Assembly: GCA_015059405.1 (NCBI GenBank)
Contig: SVAL01000006.1
Coordinates: forward strand, 1 to 64,000
Origin: Bacillota bacterium
GTDB lineage: Bacteria; Bacillota_I; Bacilli_A; RF39; UBA660
Direction: 5' to 3'
Length of the DNA: 64,000 nucleotides
Part shown: positions 18,495 to 27,493 of the stretch, in pieces
Layout: the number at the start of each line of letters is the position of its first letter
Position numbering within the stretch: the first letter of the stretch is position 1
Position numbers and translations under genes: made by a program
Notes under the pieces: model-generated
The model's input: the letters and a program-made list of their open reading frames with translations, nothing else
What the model was told of the DNA's origin: nothing
Database searches by the model: none

Positions 18495-19631
18495 ATGTAT
18501 TCATGGGATTTTGATAGTTTAAGAAAAATGAAAAATGAATTAATTTCATTAAAAAAACTTAGAAGAAAAGAATTAAATAAGAAAGATTTATTAAGAATAG
18601 ATTATTCAATTGATACTTATAATTTTTTACTTAGTTTTTTTGATGAATTTGAAAATGAACCCGATTTAGAAAAAGAATTAGATGATAAAACTTTTAGAGC
18701 AAGATATTTTTATCATATTCATAGAGAGATTAATTCTAAAATAGTTAATTCTTGTGTAGAAGCTGGAAGAGTTTTTGAAAATATTCAATATAGTGACAAC
18801 ATGCAAAATTTTAGTTATTTAGACATTTCTTCTTTTGATGTTATTAATATGACTAAAGAAATATTTTCTAAATTTAATGATAAGAGTATTATGGATATGG
18901 TAAATGATATACTTGATCCAAATAAACATTTACTTCATGTTATTGAAGATGGTATTTCTAGTGATATGGATGCTGTTTATAGTGGTTTTTCTTCAAGAGA
19001 TTCTTATAATAATATTGGATATATTGTTTTATTTAAAAATGGTAAGATAAGAGATTTATATACTTTAGTACATGAAATATTTCATATTATAATAAAACAA
19101 CAAATAATACCGGGATATTTTACTGATGATAAAGTTTTCTTATCGGAAGTAGAAGGTGCTTTTTCTGATTTAATTGTTACTGATTATTTAAGAGAAAAAG
19201 GTATTTATCTAGGAGATATTAGAAATATAGAATTATTAAATTATGATACTATTCGACATTTTATTAGAAATTTAAATGTTTCTCATAATTATAGTAATAT
19301 TATGGATGGTAATAATTTTTCTATAAGTAGAATTAATGAAAAATTAGAAGAAGATGGTTATCGTTATGCAGTTTTTGATAGTAATGATATTAGATTAAAT
19401 TTATTATCTTTTACTAGAGATTTAAATTATAGTTTTTCTTATTTAGTTGCTTTAGATTTATTTTATGATTATAAAAATGGTTCTTGTGATAGTATAAGAA
19501 AACTAAGAAGAGTTGCTAAGTTAAATAATAATGTTTTAAGTGCATTTAATAGTTTAGGTATTACTTTCATAAAAGATGGTTATAAAAATTTAAAAGATTA
19601 TCAAAAAATTATTACAAGAGAAAAAGAATAA
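18495..19631 (+). CDS. M3-like zinc metallopeptidase
   Basis: A 378-aa protein with HEIFH at residues 193-197 and a Glu cluster FLSEVEG at 215-221, about 25 residues later. This is the layout of M3/oligoendopeptidase-type enzymes (HExxH plus SE). It is much shorter than PepF (about 600 aa), so it is either a reduced or divergent family member. It is mostly helical, soluble and has no signal peptide. ATG at 18495 follows AAGGGGG; an in-frame ATG 12 codons earlier lies within the promoter. The likely job is cytoplasmic peptide hydrolysis, but the substrate is unknown. Confidence 0.65.
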   Translation: MYSWDFDSLRKMKNELISLKKLRRKELNKKDLLRIDYSIDTYNFLLSFFDEFENEPDLEKELDDKTFRARYFYHIHREINSKIVNSCVEAGRVFENIQYSDNMQNFSYLDISSFDVINMTKEIFSKFNDKSIMDMVNDILDPNKHLLHVIEDGISSDMDAVYSGFSSRDSYNNIGYIVLFKNGKIRDLYTLVHEIFHIIIKQQIIPGYFTDDKVFLSEVEGAFSDLIVTDYLREKGIYLGDIRNIELLNYDTIRHFIRNLNVSHNYSNIMDGNNFSISRINEKLEEDGYRYAVFDSNDIRLNLLSFTRDLNYSFSYLVALDLFYDYKNGSCDSIRKLRRVAKLNNNVLSAFNSLGITFIKDGYKNLKDYQKIITREKE

Positions 19632-19652
19632 GTGTTACTTATTCTTTTTATT
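19625..19652. terminator. Shared convergent terminator
   Basis: AGAATAAGT / ACTTATTCT 9-bp stem with a 3-nt loop and TTTTATTT on the plus side. The hairpin contains the plus-strand stop codon and abuts the end of ftsK, so it may serve both strands. Confidence 0.75.
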
Positions 19653-22012
19653 TATTCTTCATCTATAGGATCTTCATCATTAGATGATGCATCTTGTTTT
19701 ATTAAAACTTCTCTTGGTTTAGAACCATTTTGAGGACCAATAATTCCTCTTTCTTCTAATAAATCAATAATTCTAGCAGCACGATTATATCCTACTTTAA
19801 ATCTTCTTTGAAGAAGTGATGCACTAGCTTTTTGTGTCTCTATAACAAAGTCAACTATATCATTATATAAAGGATCATCATACTCTTCTTCCACATCTTT
19901 TGGATGACCTCCAGCATTTCCTTGTTCTTCAGCTGCTGCTTGAAGATTTAAGAAGTTCTCATCATATTGAGCTTTTTGTTGATTAATAGTCCAGTTAATA
20001 ATATTTTCTAATTCTTCATCAGAAACATAAGCACCTTGAATACGTTCTGGAGCATTTTCTCCCATTGGTAAAAATAACATATCACCTTTACCAAGTAATT
20101 TTTCAGCACCTGTCATATCTAAAATAGTACGTGAATCAATACTTGATGATACAGCAAACGATAAACGAGATGGAATGTTTGCTTTAACCACCCCAGTAAT
20201 AACATCTGTTGATGGACGTTGTGTTGCAACGATTAAGTGAATACCAGCAGCACGAGCCATTTGAGTAATACGCATTATAGAATCTTCTACTTCTTTTGAT
20301 GCAACCAACATAAGGTCTGCAAGTTCATCAACAATAACCACAATATATGGCATTCTTCTAATTCTATCAGTATCTACTCTATTTTCATTTTCTTTATCTA
20401 CCCAAGCATTATAAGTAGCTATATTTTTTACTTTTTTGGCTTCAAATTCATCATATCTTAATTCCATTTCATGAACTATTTTTTGAAGTGCTACACTTGC
20501 TTTTTTAGGATCAGTTACAACCGGCATAAGTAAGTGTGGTACACCATTATAGTTACTTAGTTCTACTTTTTTGGGGTCAACCATGACAAGTTTAACTTCA
20601 TCTGGTTTAGTACGCATTAAGATTGATGCGATAATACAGTTAATACAAACTGATTTACCTGAACCTGTTGCCCCAGCAACTAATAAGTGAGGAGTTTTAT
20701 CTATTTCAGCAAATTTAGTTTCACCCATGATATTTTTACCAAGAGCTACTAATAATTTAGAATTTGCTTTATTTAAAGGTGCTTTTTCAAGTACTTCTCT
20801 AAATCCTACTGGTTGAATAGAATCATTAGCAACTTCTACACCTACTGTTCTTTTACCAGGAATAGGTGCTTGTATACGTACATCTTTTTTAGCTAAAGCT
20901 AAAGATATTTCTTTATTTATACTTAGAATTCTACTTAATTTTGTACCTGTTTTAATGGATAATTCATATTGTGTAACACTAGGTCCTACATGAATATCAA
21001 CAATACTTGCACCCTCAATTCCAAATTCACTTAATACTGTAACTAATAAATCACCAGTAGCACGAATTGCTTCTTCATTAAAATTATTTTTTTGTTTTGT
21101 TTTCTTAAGTAAATCTAGTGTTGGTAATTTATAATCTGATTTAGGTGGTAAATTAGTATTAAAATTAATTTCTGGTAGTTTTTGATTATTATCAGTATTT
21201 TCTTTTTGAGCATTTGCTTTTTCTTTTAATTCTTTTTTCTTTTCTAATTCTTCAATACGTAATTTAGCAGTTTCATTTAATTCATCAATACTTGTAATTA
21301 CAGTTCTTTCATTTAAATCAACCACTTCTTCTTTATCTTCAGACTTAGAATCTTTTACTTCACCAGTTTCAGAATCATATTCTACTTCTTCTGTTTCATC
21401 TTGTTTTGCTTTATCTTTAGAAATTATTTCTTTACCTTTATCTACACCTTTTCTCAAATAATCAAAAATAGAAATACCAGTAAATAAACAAACTCCTAGT
21501 ATCATTAAAATTATTGATATTATTTGTGTTCCTTGGTAATCAAATAATATTTTAAATAATATGGCAAGACAACAACCAATCATTCCACCACCAATTGTTG
21601 TAAATTCACTTTTATTCATGATTGTATTTATTACACTCATAATATCATTCCAAGATTCTTGAAAAATAATAGAATTGCCATCATTTAATTCTATATATTT
21701 TAAATGAGAATATACTAAGATACCTATTAATAATATATAAAAACCAATTAGTCTTTTATCAAAGAATGATGGGTATTGTTTTTTTAATATTAAATAAATA
21801 CCTAATACTAGTAAAATTAATATAAAAATAACATCCCACGTTCCAAATAGGAATGTTGAAAAACTTCTAACTAATCTCCCAATTAATCCAAGAGGTTTTC
21901 CAGGTCCAAATCCTAATATTGCTAAAATTATATATATAATTCCATGTACTTCTATAGGAAGTTGAAATTTTTTTTCTTCTTGTTCTTGTTTTCTTTTTTT
22001 CTTCTTGGCCAT
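19652..22012 (-). CDS. ftsK: DNA translocase FtsK/SpoIIIE
   Basis: A 786-aa septal DNA pump. Four N-terminal membrane helices lie between about 20 and 185, then an acidic/Lys linker (190-310), the RecA-like motor with Walker A GATGSGKS at 447-454 and Walker B VVIVDELADL, and a C-terminal gamma winged helix (about 715-775, SASLLQRRFKVGYNRAAR). It moves chromosome ends out of the closing septum. GGAGGTAGAAT precedes ATG. It sits immediately downstream of ftsZ but beyond the ftsZ terminator, so it is transcribed separately. Confidence 0.96.
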   Translation of the reverse strand: MAKKKKRKQEQEEKKFQLPIEVHGIIYIILAILGFGPGKPLGLIGRLVRSFSTFLFGTWDVIFILILLVLGIYLILKKQYPSFFDKRLIGFYILLIGILVYSHLKYIELNDGNSIIFQESWNDIMSVINTIMNKSEFTTIGGGMIGCCLAILFKILFDYQGTQIISIILMILGVCLFTGISIFDYLRKGVDKGKEIISKDKAKQDETEEVEYDSETGEVKDSKSEDKEEVVDLNERTVITSIDELNETAKLRIEELEKKKELKEKANAQKENTDNNQKLPEINFNTNLPPKSDYKLPTLDLLKKTKQKNNFNEEAIRATGDLLVTVLSEFGIEGASIVDIHVGPSVTQYELSIKTGTKLSRILSINKEISLALAKKDVRIQAPIPGKRTVGVEVANDSIQPVGFREVLEKAPLNKANSKLLVALGKNIMGETKFAEIDKTPHLLVAGATGSGKSVCINCIIASILMRTKPDEVKLVMVDPKKVELSNYNGVPHLLMPVVTDPKKASVALQKIVHEMELRYDEFEAKKVKNIATYNAWVDKENENRVDTDRIRRMPYIVVIVDELADLMLVASKEVEDSIMRITQMARAAGIHLIVATQRPSTDVITGVVKANIPSRLSFAVSSSIDSRTILDMTGAEKLLGKGDMLFLPMGENAPERIQGAYVSDEELENIINWTINQQKAQYDENFLNLQAAAEEQGNAGGHPKDVEEEYDDPLYNDIVDFVIETQKASASLLQRRFKVGYNRAARIIDLLEERGIIGPQNGSKPREVLIKQDASSNDEDPIDEE

Positions 22013-22078
22013 ATTCTACCTCCAATATTATAATCAATTTAATTATATCATAAGTATTTGATAAATACTAAAATTTTG

Positions 22079-22105
22079 TCAAAAAAAAAGTTCAAAATGA
22101 ACTTT
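22079..22105 (-). terminator. Intrinsic terminator of ftsAZ
   Basis: Minus strand: AAAGTTCA / TGAACTTT stem, TTT loop, then nine or more T. It lies 6 nt past the ftsZ stop. Confidence 0.9.
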
Positions 22106-22110
22106 TAATT

Positions 22111-23250
22111 TTAATAATTTCTATTTCTTAAGAATGGTGGTAGTTCGTATGCACTACTATCATCATCATCGTCGTCATCTATTAATGGAACTTCTTCTTT
22201 TACAGGAGTTCTTTCAACAACTGGTTGTGGAGCTGGTGCTTCTACAACTGGTTTTCTAACAACAGGTCCTGTTGTTGGATATGCAGATTTTTCTTTTGCT
22301 GTTTTATCAAATCCTGTTGCGATAACAGTTACGATTACTTCATCAGTTAAGTTTTCATTAATAACAGAACCAAAGATAGTATTAATATCAGTATTAGCTG
22401 CAGCTCTTACTACTTCTGCTGCTTGTTCTGCTTCGAATAATGTTAAATTCATACCACCAGTGATATTGATGATTGCATCTGTTGCTCCTGAAATACTTGT
22501 TTCAAGAAGTGGTGAAGATACTGCTTGTTTTGCAGCTTCGATTGCTCTTTCTTCTCCCATACCAATACCAATACCAATAATAGCATTACCAGAATCTTTC
22601 ATTACAGCTTTAACATCAGCAAAGTCTAAGTTAACTAACCCTACTACTGCAATTAAATCAGATATTGATTGAACACCACGACGAAGTACATTATCAACTT
22701 CTTTAAAAGCTTCAAGCATTGGTGTTGTTTTATCAATAATTTCTCTTAATTTATCATTAGGAATAACAATTAATGTGTCTACATGTTTTTTTAATTCTTC
22801 TAGACCAATAATTGCATTTTCCATTCTTTTTCTTCCTTCAAATGTAAATGGTTTTGTAACAATAGCAACTGTTAAAGCACCTAATTGTTGTGCAATTTCA
22901 GCTACTACAGGTGCTGCACCTGTACCTGTTCCTCCACCCATTCCACAAGTGATGAAAACCATGTCTGCGCCTTTTAAAGCTTCTTCAATTTCTTTTTTTG
23001 ATTCAACAGCAGCTTCACGACCTGTATCTGGTTTTCCTCCTGCTCCTAATCCATCTGTTAGAGATGAACCTAAAGCGATTTTATTTTCAGCTAAAGATGT
23101 ATTTAATACTTGTGCATCTGTATTTGCAACAATAAAGTCTACTCCTTTAACTCCTGATTCTATCATACGGTTAACGGCATTACCTCCGCCACCACCTATA
23201 CCAATTACCTTAATCTTGGCTAATTGATCCATTGCTAAGTCACCAAACAT
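22111..23250 (-). CDS. ftsZ: Cell division protein FtsZ
   Basis: A 379-aa tubulin-like GTPase that forms the Z ring. [10 protein letters not shown] is near 20-29, the tubulin signature GGGTGTG is at 105-111, and the T7 loop (NLDFADV) is present. After the globular domain comes a Pro/Val/acidic linker with a poly-Asp run, then the C-terminal peptide ELPPFLRNR that binds FtsA and SepF. GGAGGTTATTT precedes ATG. It is 29 nt downstream of ftsA in the same operon. Confidence 0.98.
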   Translation of the reverse strand: MFGDLAMDQLAKIKVIGIGGGGGNAVNRMIESGVKGVDFIVANTDAQVLNTSLAENKIALGSSLTDGLGAGGKPDTGREAAVESKKEIEEALKGADMVFITCGMGGGTGTGAAPVVAEIAQQLGALTVAIVTKPFTFEGRKRMENAIIGLEELKKHVDTLIVIPNDKLREIIDKTTPMLEAFKEVDNVLRRGVQSISDLIAVVGLVNLDFADVKAVMKDSGNAIIGIGIGMGEERAIEAAKQAVSSPLLETSISGATDAIINITGGMNLTLFEAEQAAEVVRAAANTDINTIFGSVINENLTDEVIVTVIATGFDKTAKEKSAYPTTGPVVRKPVVEAPAPQPVVERTPVKEEVPLIDDDDDDDSSAYELPPFLRNRNY

Positions 23251-23279
23251 AAATAACCTCCTTAATTGCTAGTAAAATA

Positions 23280-24506
23280 TTATTCCTCAGTACTAGAATT
23301 ATTTTCTTCTAATGGGACCATATTACCACTATCGAAATTCATCATACTATCTATTTGATTCTTATCAAACATGGAATATACTTTATCTCTTAGTTCCATT
23401 TTTTTATCAAAATATTTTATAACTCCAGCGGCACTAGAAAATTTATTGTTTCTAATTCCCATAATAGTATCATTTGATATACTAGCGTTTATGCCTAATG
23501 TATTTTCTACTACAGAACCAAATCCAGTTAATTCTGTAATACCACCTGTAACAATTATATAACTTATTTTCCTATTTGTTAAGTTATTTATTTGATTTTT
23601 TGAAAGTTTTAATAGTTCTACAATACGTGATTCTACTACTTTTGTAATATCTTCTTGATTAATAGTTACCATTTCATTATCACTTATTTGAACCTCTATT
23701 GTATCATTAACATCTGCATATCTAGTACTACATACAGCAAAATTTTCTTTCAGTTCTCTTGCTTTTTCTAAACTAACGCCATATATGTATGATATATCAT
23801 TATCGATATTTTTACTACCTAATTTAATAATTTCATTCTTAATAATAATCTTTTTATTAAAAATAGATACATTTATTGTTTCTTCTCCAATATTTATTAT
23901 AGCTCCTAGAGTTTTATCTGTATCTTTATTGGCATTAATATGATAATCTCCAATACTACCAAATACTATATCGACAATTTCAATATTACAATCATTAAAT
24001 ACTGTCATAAATGGGTATAAATATCTTTTTGGAGCAACACCAATAACTGCTTTAACTCCTAGTTCTTTTCCTTCTTCTCCTTTAGGGTCAAATAAATTAT
24101 CTTTTTTATCAACATTGAAAACGATAGGAACAACTGTGACTAATTCATCTTCTTCATCAACATTTCCATAAACAGCATCTTCTAATACTTTATTAATATC
24201 TTTTCCACTAATTCGTGTATTTTCTTTTAATTTAATATTTCCTGATACTATTTGTAGTTTTCTTCCATGTGATGGTACTGTAATAATAGCTTTATCTATT
24301 CTTACTCCTATTTGATTTTCAATATCAGTTATAGCTTCTTCTAAAGATTTTGCAGCTTCTTCTCTATTAACCACTAAACCTCTTTTAATACCTTTACTTT
24401 TTATTGATGTAGAGGCTAAGACATAAAAATTATTTTTATCTACTTCTGCAACAACAATTTTTATATTGTCACTACCAATATCTATCCCTGTATAAATCTT
24501 TCTCAT
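23280..24506 (-). CDS. ftsA: Cell division protein FtsA
   Basis: A 408-aa actin-fold ATPase that tethers FtsZ filaments to the membrane. The phosphate-1 loop is GIDIGSDNIKIV near residues 7-18, and the SHS2 (1C) domain is around 85-165. The adenosine motif is IIVTGGITELTGF. The C-terminus is acidic and ends in NSSTEE. I do not see the usual basic amphipathic membrane-targeting helix at the very end, which is odd; SepF may compensate. It is the first gene of ftsAZ, with a good promoter upstream and GGTGGAGGATATCA before ATG. Confidence 0.95.
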   Translation of the reverse strand: MRKIYTGIDIGSDNIKIVVAEVDKNNFYVLASTSIKSKGIKRGLVVNREEAAKSLEEAITDIENQIGVRIDKAIITVPSHGRKLQIVSGNIKLKENTRISGKDINKVLEDAVYGNVDEEDELVTVVPIVFNVDKKDNLFDPKGEEGKELGVKAVIGVAPKRYLYPFMTVFNDCNIEIVDIVFGSIGDYHINANKDTDKTLGAIINIGEETINVSIFNKKIIIKNEIIKLGSKNIDNDISYIYGVSLEKARELKENFAVCSTRYADVNDTIEVQISDNEMVTINQEDITKVVESRIVELLKLSKNQINNLTNRKISYIIVTGGITELTGFGSVVENTLGINASISNDTIMGIRNNKFSSAAGVIKYFDKKMELRDKVYSMFDKNQIDSMMNFDSGNMVPLEENNSSTEE

Positions 24507-24537
24507 TGATATCCTCCACCTTTATCTTCTTAATAAC

Positions 24538-24566
24538 ATTATACTATCATTTTATTTTACATGCAA
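24538..24566 (-). promoter_or_regulatory. SigA-type promoter of ftsAZ
   Basis: Minus strand: TTGCAT (24561-24566), 17-nt spacer, TATAAT (24538-24543), 32 nt before the ftsA start. It abuts the bacteriocin terminator. Confidence 0.8.
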
Positions 24567-24593
24567 ATAGAAAAAGACCATACTAGGTCTTTT
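24565..24593 (-). terminator. Intrinsic terminator of the bacteriocin operon
   Basis: Minus strand: AAAAGACC / GGTCTTTT stem with a 6-nt loop, then a short T-rich tail. It begins 4 nt after the stop of the 54-aa peptide. Confidence 0.85.
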
Positions 24594-24596
24594 CAT

Positions 24597-24761
24597 TTAG
24601 CATATATTTCTACTTGTTGATCTTCTAAGAGCTGAGCCAATACTTCTTCCAAGTTCAAGAACAATTCTTGCTGTTGATGCTAATGCATTTAACATGCCAC
24701 TACTGAAACTTATACCACCATTTATTTCATATAGTTCTTGTTCATTTTTTATTACTTGCAT
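24597..24761 (-). CDS. Double-glycine-leader bacteriocin-like peptide (54 aa)
   Basis: A short gene encoding 54 aa. Residues 1-16 form a class II leader (MQVIKNEQELYEINGG, with the EL...I.GG pattern) ending in GG. The predicted mature part is 38 aa, cationic and amphipathic, with a GxxxG motif (GRSIG) and a C-terminal Cys (RNIC). The C39 exporter encoded upstream would cut after GG. Its ATG lies 6 nt after the stop of the 47-aa peptide gene, with AGGTG just upstream. Its pairing with the other peptide suggests a two-peptide class IIb bacteriocin; a signalling pheromone is the alternative. No dedicated immunity gene is evident. Confidence 0.85.
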   Translation of the reverse strand: MQVIKNEQELYEINGGISFSSGMLNALASTARIVLELGRSIGSALRRSTSRNIC

Positions 24762-24767
24762 AAACAC

Positions 24768-24911
24768 CTATTTATTGCATCCGAATGGTCTTGTAAAACC
24801 ATCAAACAATCCTATTACAAATACTACGGCTGCTCCTATACCAAATAGTCCCCAAGGCATTATTCCCCCGCCTTGGACTTTTTCTAATTCTTGTTGCTCT
24901 ATTTCTTTCAT
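24768..24911 (-). CDS. Double-glycine-leader bacteriocin-like peptide (47 aa)
   Basis: A 47-aa precursor. The leader MKEIEQQELEKVQGG (1-15) has the LEKVxGG pattern. The predicted mature peptide of 32 aa is very hydrophobic (GIMPWGLFGIGAAVVFVIG...) and contains a GxxxG motif (GLFDG) followed by a short polar end with one Cys (FGCNK). This is typical of a membrane-inserting class II bacteriocin subunit. ATG is preceded by GGAGG and lies one nucleotide after the stop of the accessory gene, so it is co-transcribed with the exporter. Alternative cleavage one residue later is possible because three Gly occur in a row. Confidence 0.85.
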   Translation of the reverse strand: MKEIEQQELEKVQGGGIMPWGLFGIGAAVVFVIGLFDGFTRPFGCNK

Positions 24912-24912
24912 A

Positions 24913-25329
24913 CTACCTCCATACTGTTTTAAATACATATTCTAATATCGACATTTTATTTATTATTATTTTAATATCTACTATTTCATTTTCAATTAAT
25001 TTATTTTCTTTGATGATTAGTTTTACTTCTTTGTAATAATTATTATTTAAATAAATATTTTCTTTACTAATTTCTTTTATTTCGTAAGCAAACTTTTTTT
25101 CTTCTATATATATTTCTTCTTTTTTTATCTTTTCTAAGTCATCAACTAATACATATAAATTTAAATAATTTTCTCGATATTCTCCGACATTAGTATAATA
25201 ATCATAATATTTAAAACTATTATTTATATAAAATACCCCTATAATTATAAATACAAATACAACAATCCATATTTTAGTAATACTCTTATCATTTTTAAAT
25301 TTTATTTTATAATCGTTTATATCAATCAA
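24913..25329 (-). CDS. Short membrane accessory protein of the bacteriocin exporter
   Basis: A 138-aa protein with one membrane helix near residues 18-38 (WIVVFVFIIIGVFYI) and an outside beta-rich domain with alternating charged and hydrophobic residues. The C-terminal ILEYVFKTVWR resembles the end of HlyD/LcnD-type membrane fusion proteins. Those are usually about 400 aa with a coiled-coil hairpin; here the hairpin is missing, so this would be a minimal version. It overlaps the exporter gene by 8 nt and is followed one nucleotide later by the first peptide gene. An immunity role is the alternative. Confidence 0.55.
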   Translation of the reverse strand: MIDINDYKIKFKNDKSITKIWIVVFVFIIIGVFYINNSFKYYDYYTNVGEYRENYLNLYVLVDDLEKIKKEEIYIEEKKFAYEIKEISKENIYLNNNYYKEVKLIIKENKLIENEIVDIKIIINKMSILEYVFKTVWR

Positions 25330-27406
25330 TTAGTTTCCCACTTTTTAATTGTATTTTTCTATCATATAAATCACTATTATCAAATCGATGAGAAATAATT
25401 ATAAAAGTTTTATTTTTATATTTTTTAAATAAGTCCTTTAATATTTCTCTTTCTTTAGTTACATCAATCTGACTTAGACTCTCATCAAATATATATATTT
25501 CAGCATCTTTAACAAGAGCACGTGCTAGCATTATTCTTTGTCTTTCTCCACCACTTATATTAAAGCCATTTTCTTCTATTAAAAATGATGAATTAAATGG
25601 TGTTTTGTTCATAATCTCATCTACTTTTGTTATTTTACATATATTTAGAAATTCATCATAATCTATATAACGATTTATTGTCACGTTATTATATATTGTA
25701 TCATTATATAAGATTTCATTTTGAGAAACATAACTTATCTTTTCTCTTAATTCTTTCACATTATAATAATTCAGATCTTTATCATCTATTTCTACTTGGT
25801 TGTTTTCAATATTTAAATATTTCATAAGGATTTTTACTAATGTACTTTTTCCACTACCACTACTTCCTGTTATTAATAATTTTTCTCCTTTTTTTATATT
25901 TAATTTTACTTTATCTAAAATATTATTTTTTGTATTGTAAGAATAAGATAAATCTTTTATTTTTATATTTCCCTTAAATTCTTTATTTGTATATTTTTCA
26001 TTGAATTCTAATTCTTCTTTTTTTATTGAATATAAATCATTGACTCTTTTTATAGTTTCTTTAACTTTTTTTATATCAATATCAAAATCTAATATATTTT
26101 TAATTGGTTCTAGAAAAAATACTATTAGGCTACTATAAGTTATTAATTGACTTAGTGTCATTTTACTTTCTAAAACTAGTTTTGTACCAATTAAGATAAT
26201 AATTATTATACCTAAATAATCAATTATATCTTTAAATAGATTTTCTATATTATATATACGATTAAAATTAAAACTATTATTTAGATATTTATTATATTTT
26301 TTTTCAAAATTATTATTTATTTTTTCTTCTAGTGATAGACCTTTTATTACATCTATACTACTAATTGTTTCATGTAGATAAGAATTAATTATAGCATTAT
26401 CTTCTTTTAAAGTTTTAATATATTTTTTTATTATTTTATTAAATATAAATAAAACAATCATATAAGACAATGCGATTAATACTGATATTAATGTTAGTTT
26501 TTTATTTATAGATAGTAACGTTATAAATACAAATATTACTAATAAGATGTCAACAAATACTGTTATAAATAATTTACTTATTGTATCTCTTATTTCACAT
26601 AAATCATTTATACGAGATATTATTTCTCCTGTTGTTCTATTTTTATAATATAGGTAAGGAAGTGAAATTATATGTTTAAAGATATCTTTTATAAGAATAT
26701 GATCTAATTCATGATTTATATAATTTAATAAATTATTTCTAATAAAATTATTTATGATTTTTATTATTGTTAAAAATAGGATTATACTTATTATTAGATT
26801 TAAGTTTTTATCAGAATTATAAGATATAACATTATCTATTATAAATTGTAATTTATATGAAGTAATAATATTTATTATGGTACATATTAATGAAAAAATA
26901 AAAATAGATATTAAGACATTCATATTATTTCTGCATATAAAAAATATACTTTCTTTTAATTTGTTTTTTGTTTCTAGGATAGGAATTTTTTTTGTAGGAG
27001 TAAATAAGATAAATTGATTTGTAGTTATTTCTAAAAACTCTGTATAAGACATTAATCTTCTTCCTACTGCTGGGTCAGCTATGGTTAATATTTTTTTATT
27101 TCGATCTAATTTATGTATTACTATAAAATGCCCCATATTCTTATTAATTATTACATGTGCAATACATGGAAACATGTTATCTTCTAAATCAAAAATACTA
27201 CCTCTAACAGCCTTTGAATCAAGTCCCATCTCCTTTGCGGCATTCATTATTAAATAAGCATTTGTTCCATCTTTTGTAGTTCTTGTTAAATCTTTTAAAT
27301 ATTCTAAACTAACATTACCACCATATGTTTTTATAATAGTTAAAAGTGCACAAGCACCACAATCTTTATTTCCTTCTTGCATTACACACTGATATTCTTT
27401 AAACAA
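25322..27406 (-). CDS. Peptidase-containing ABC transporter (C39) for bacteriocin export
   Basis: A 694-aa exporter that removes double-glycine leaders and secretes the peptides. The N-terminal C39 cysteine protease (1-135) has Gln10, Cys16 (KDCGAC), His93 (MGHFIVIH) and Asp111 (IADPA). Membrane helices lie between about 160 and 430. The ATPase has Walker A GSSGSGKS, signature SGGERQR and Walker B IYIFDES followed by the switch HRF. The start is TTG at 27406 with a strong GGAGGTG site upstream; no ATG fits. It heads the operon of exporter, accessory protein and two GG-leader peptides. The family includes LagD, LcnC and ComA. Confidence 0.95.
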   Translation of the reverse strand: MFKEYQCVMQEGNKDCGACALLTIIKTYGGNVSLEYLKDLTRTTKDGTNAYLIMNAAKEMGLDSKAVRGSIFDLEDNMFPCIAHVIINKNMGHFIVIHKLDRNKKILTIADPAVGRRLMSYTEFLEITTNQFILFTPTKKIPILETKNKLKESIFFICRNNMNVLISIFIFSLICTIINIITSYKLQFIIDNVISYNSDKNLNLIISIILFLTIIKIINNFIRNNLLNYINHELDHILIKDIFKHIISLPYLYYKNRTTGEIISRINDLCEIRDTISKLFITVFVDILLVIFVFITLLSINKKLTLISVLIALSYMIVLFIFNKIIKKYIKTLKEDNAIINSYLHETISSIDVIKGLSLEEKINNNFEKKYNKYLNNSFNFNRIYNIENLFKDIIDYLGIIIIILIGTKLVLESKMTLSQLITYSSLIVFFLEPIKNILDFDIDIKKVKETIKRVNDLYSIKKEELEFNEKYTNKEFKGNIKIKDLSYSYNTKNNILDKVKLNIKKGEKLLITGSSGSGKSTLVKILMKYLNIENNQVEIDDKDLNYYNVKELREKISYVSQNEILYNDTIYNNVTINRYIDYDEFLNICKITKVDEIMNKTPFNSSFLIEENGFNISGGERQRIMLARALVKDAEIYIFDESLSQIDVTKEREILKDLFKKYKNKTFIIISHRFDNSDLYDRKIQLKSGKLID

Positions 27407-27462
27407 CTTTTATCACCTCCTTACTATTATCTTTATCTTTTTATTTTTAAGTTTCCTACAAA

Positions 27463-27489
27463 ATAAAAAAAACTTGCATAAAGCAAGTT
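27463..27489 (-). terminator. Intrinsic terminator of the aquaporin gene
   Basis: Minus strand: AACTTGC / GCAAGTT stem with a 5-nt loop and TTTTTT tail; it starts just after the aquaporin stop codon. Confidence 0.9.
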
Positions 27490-27493
27490 ATTT

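Noticed and set aside
22460..23227. Plus-strand frames opposite ftsZ
   Set aside because: Antisense by-products of the Gly/Ala-rich ftsZ codons, with no start signals.
24694..24945. 83-codon plus-strand frame over the bacteriocin genes
   Set aside because: No ribosome site, and the minus strand holds two short genes with leaders, ribosome sites and tight operon spacing.
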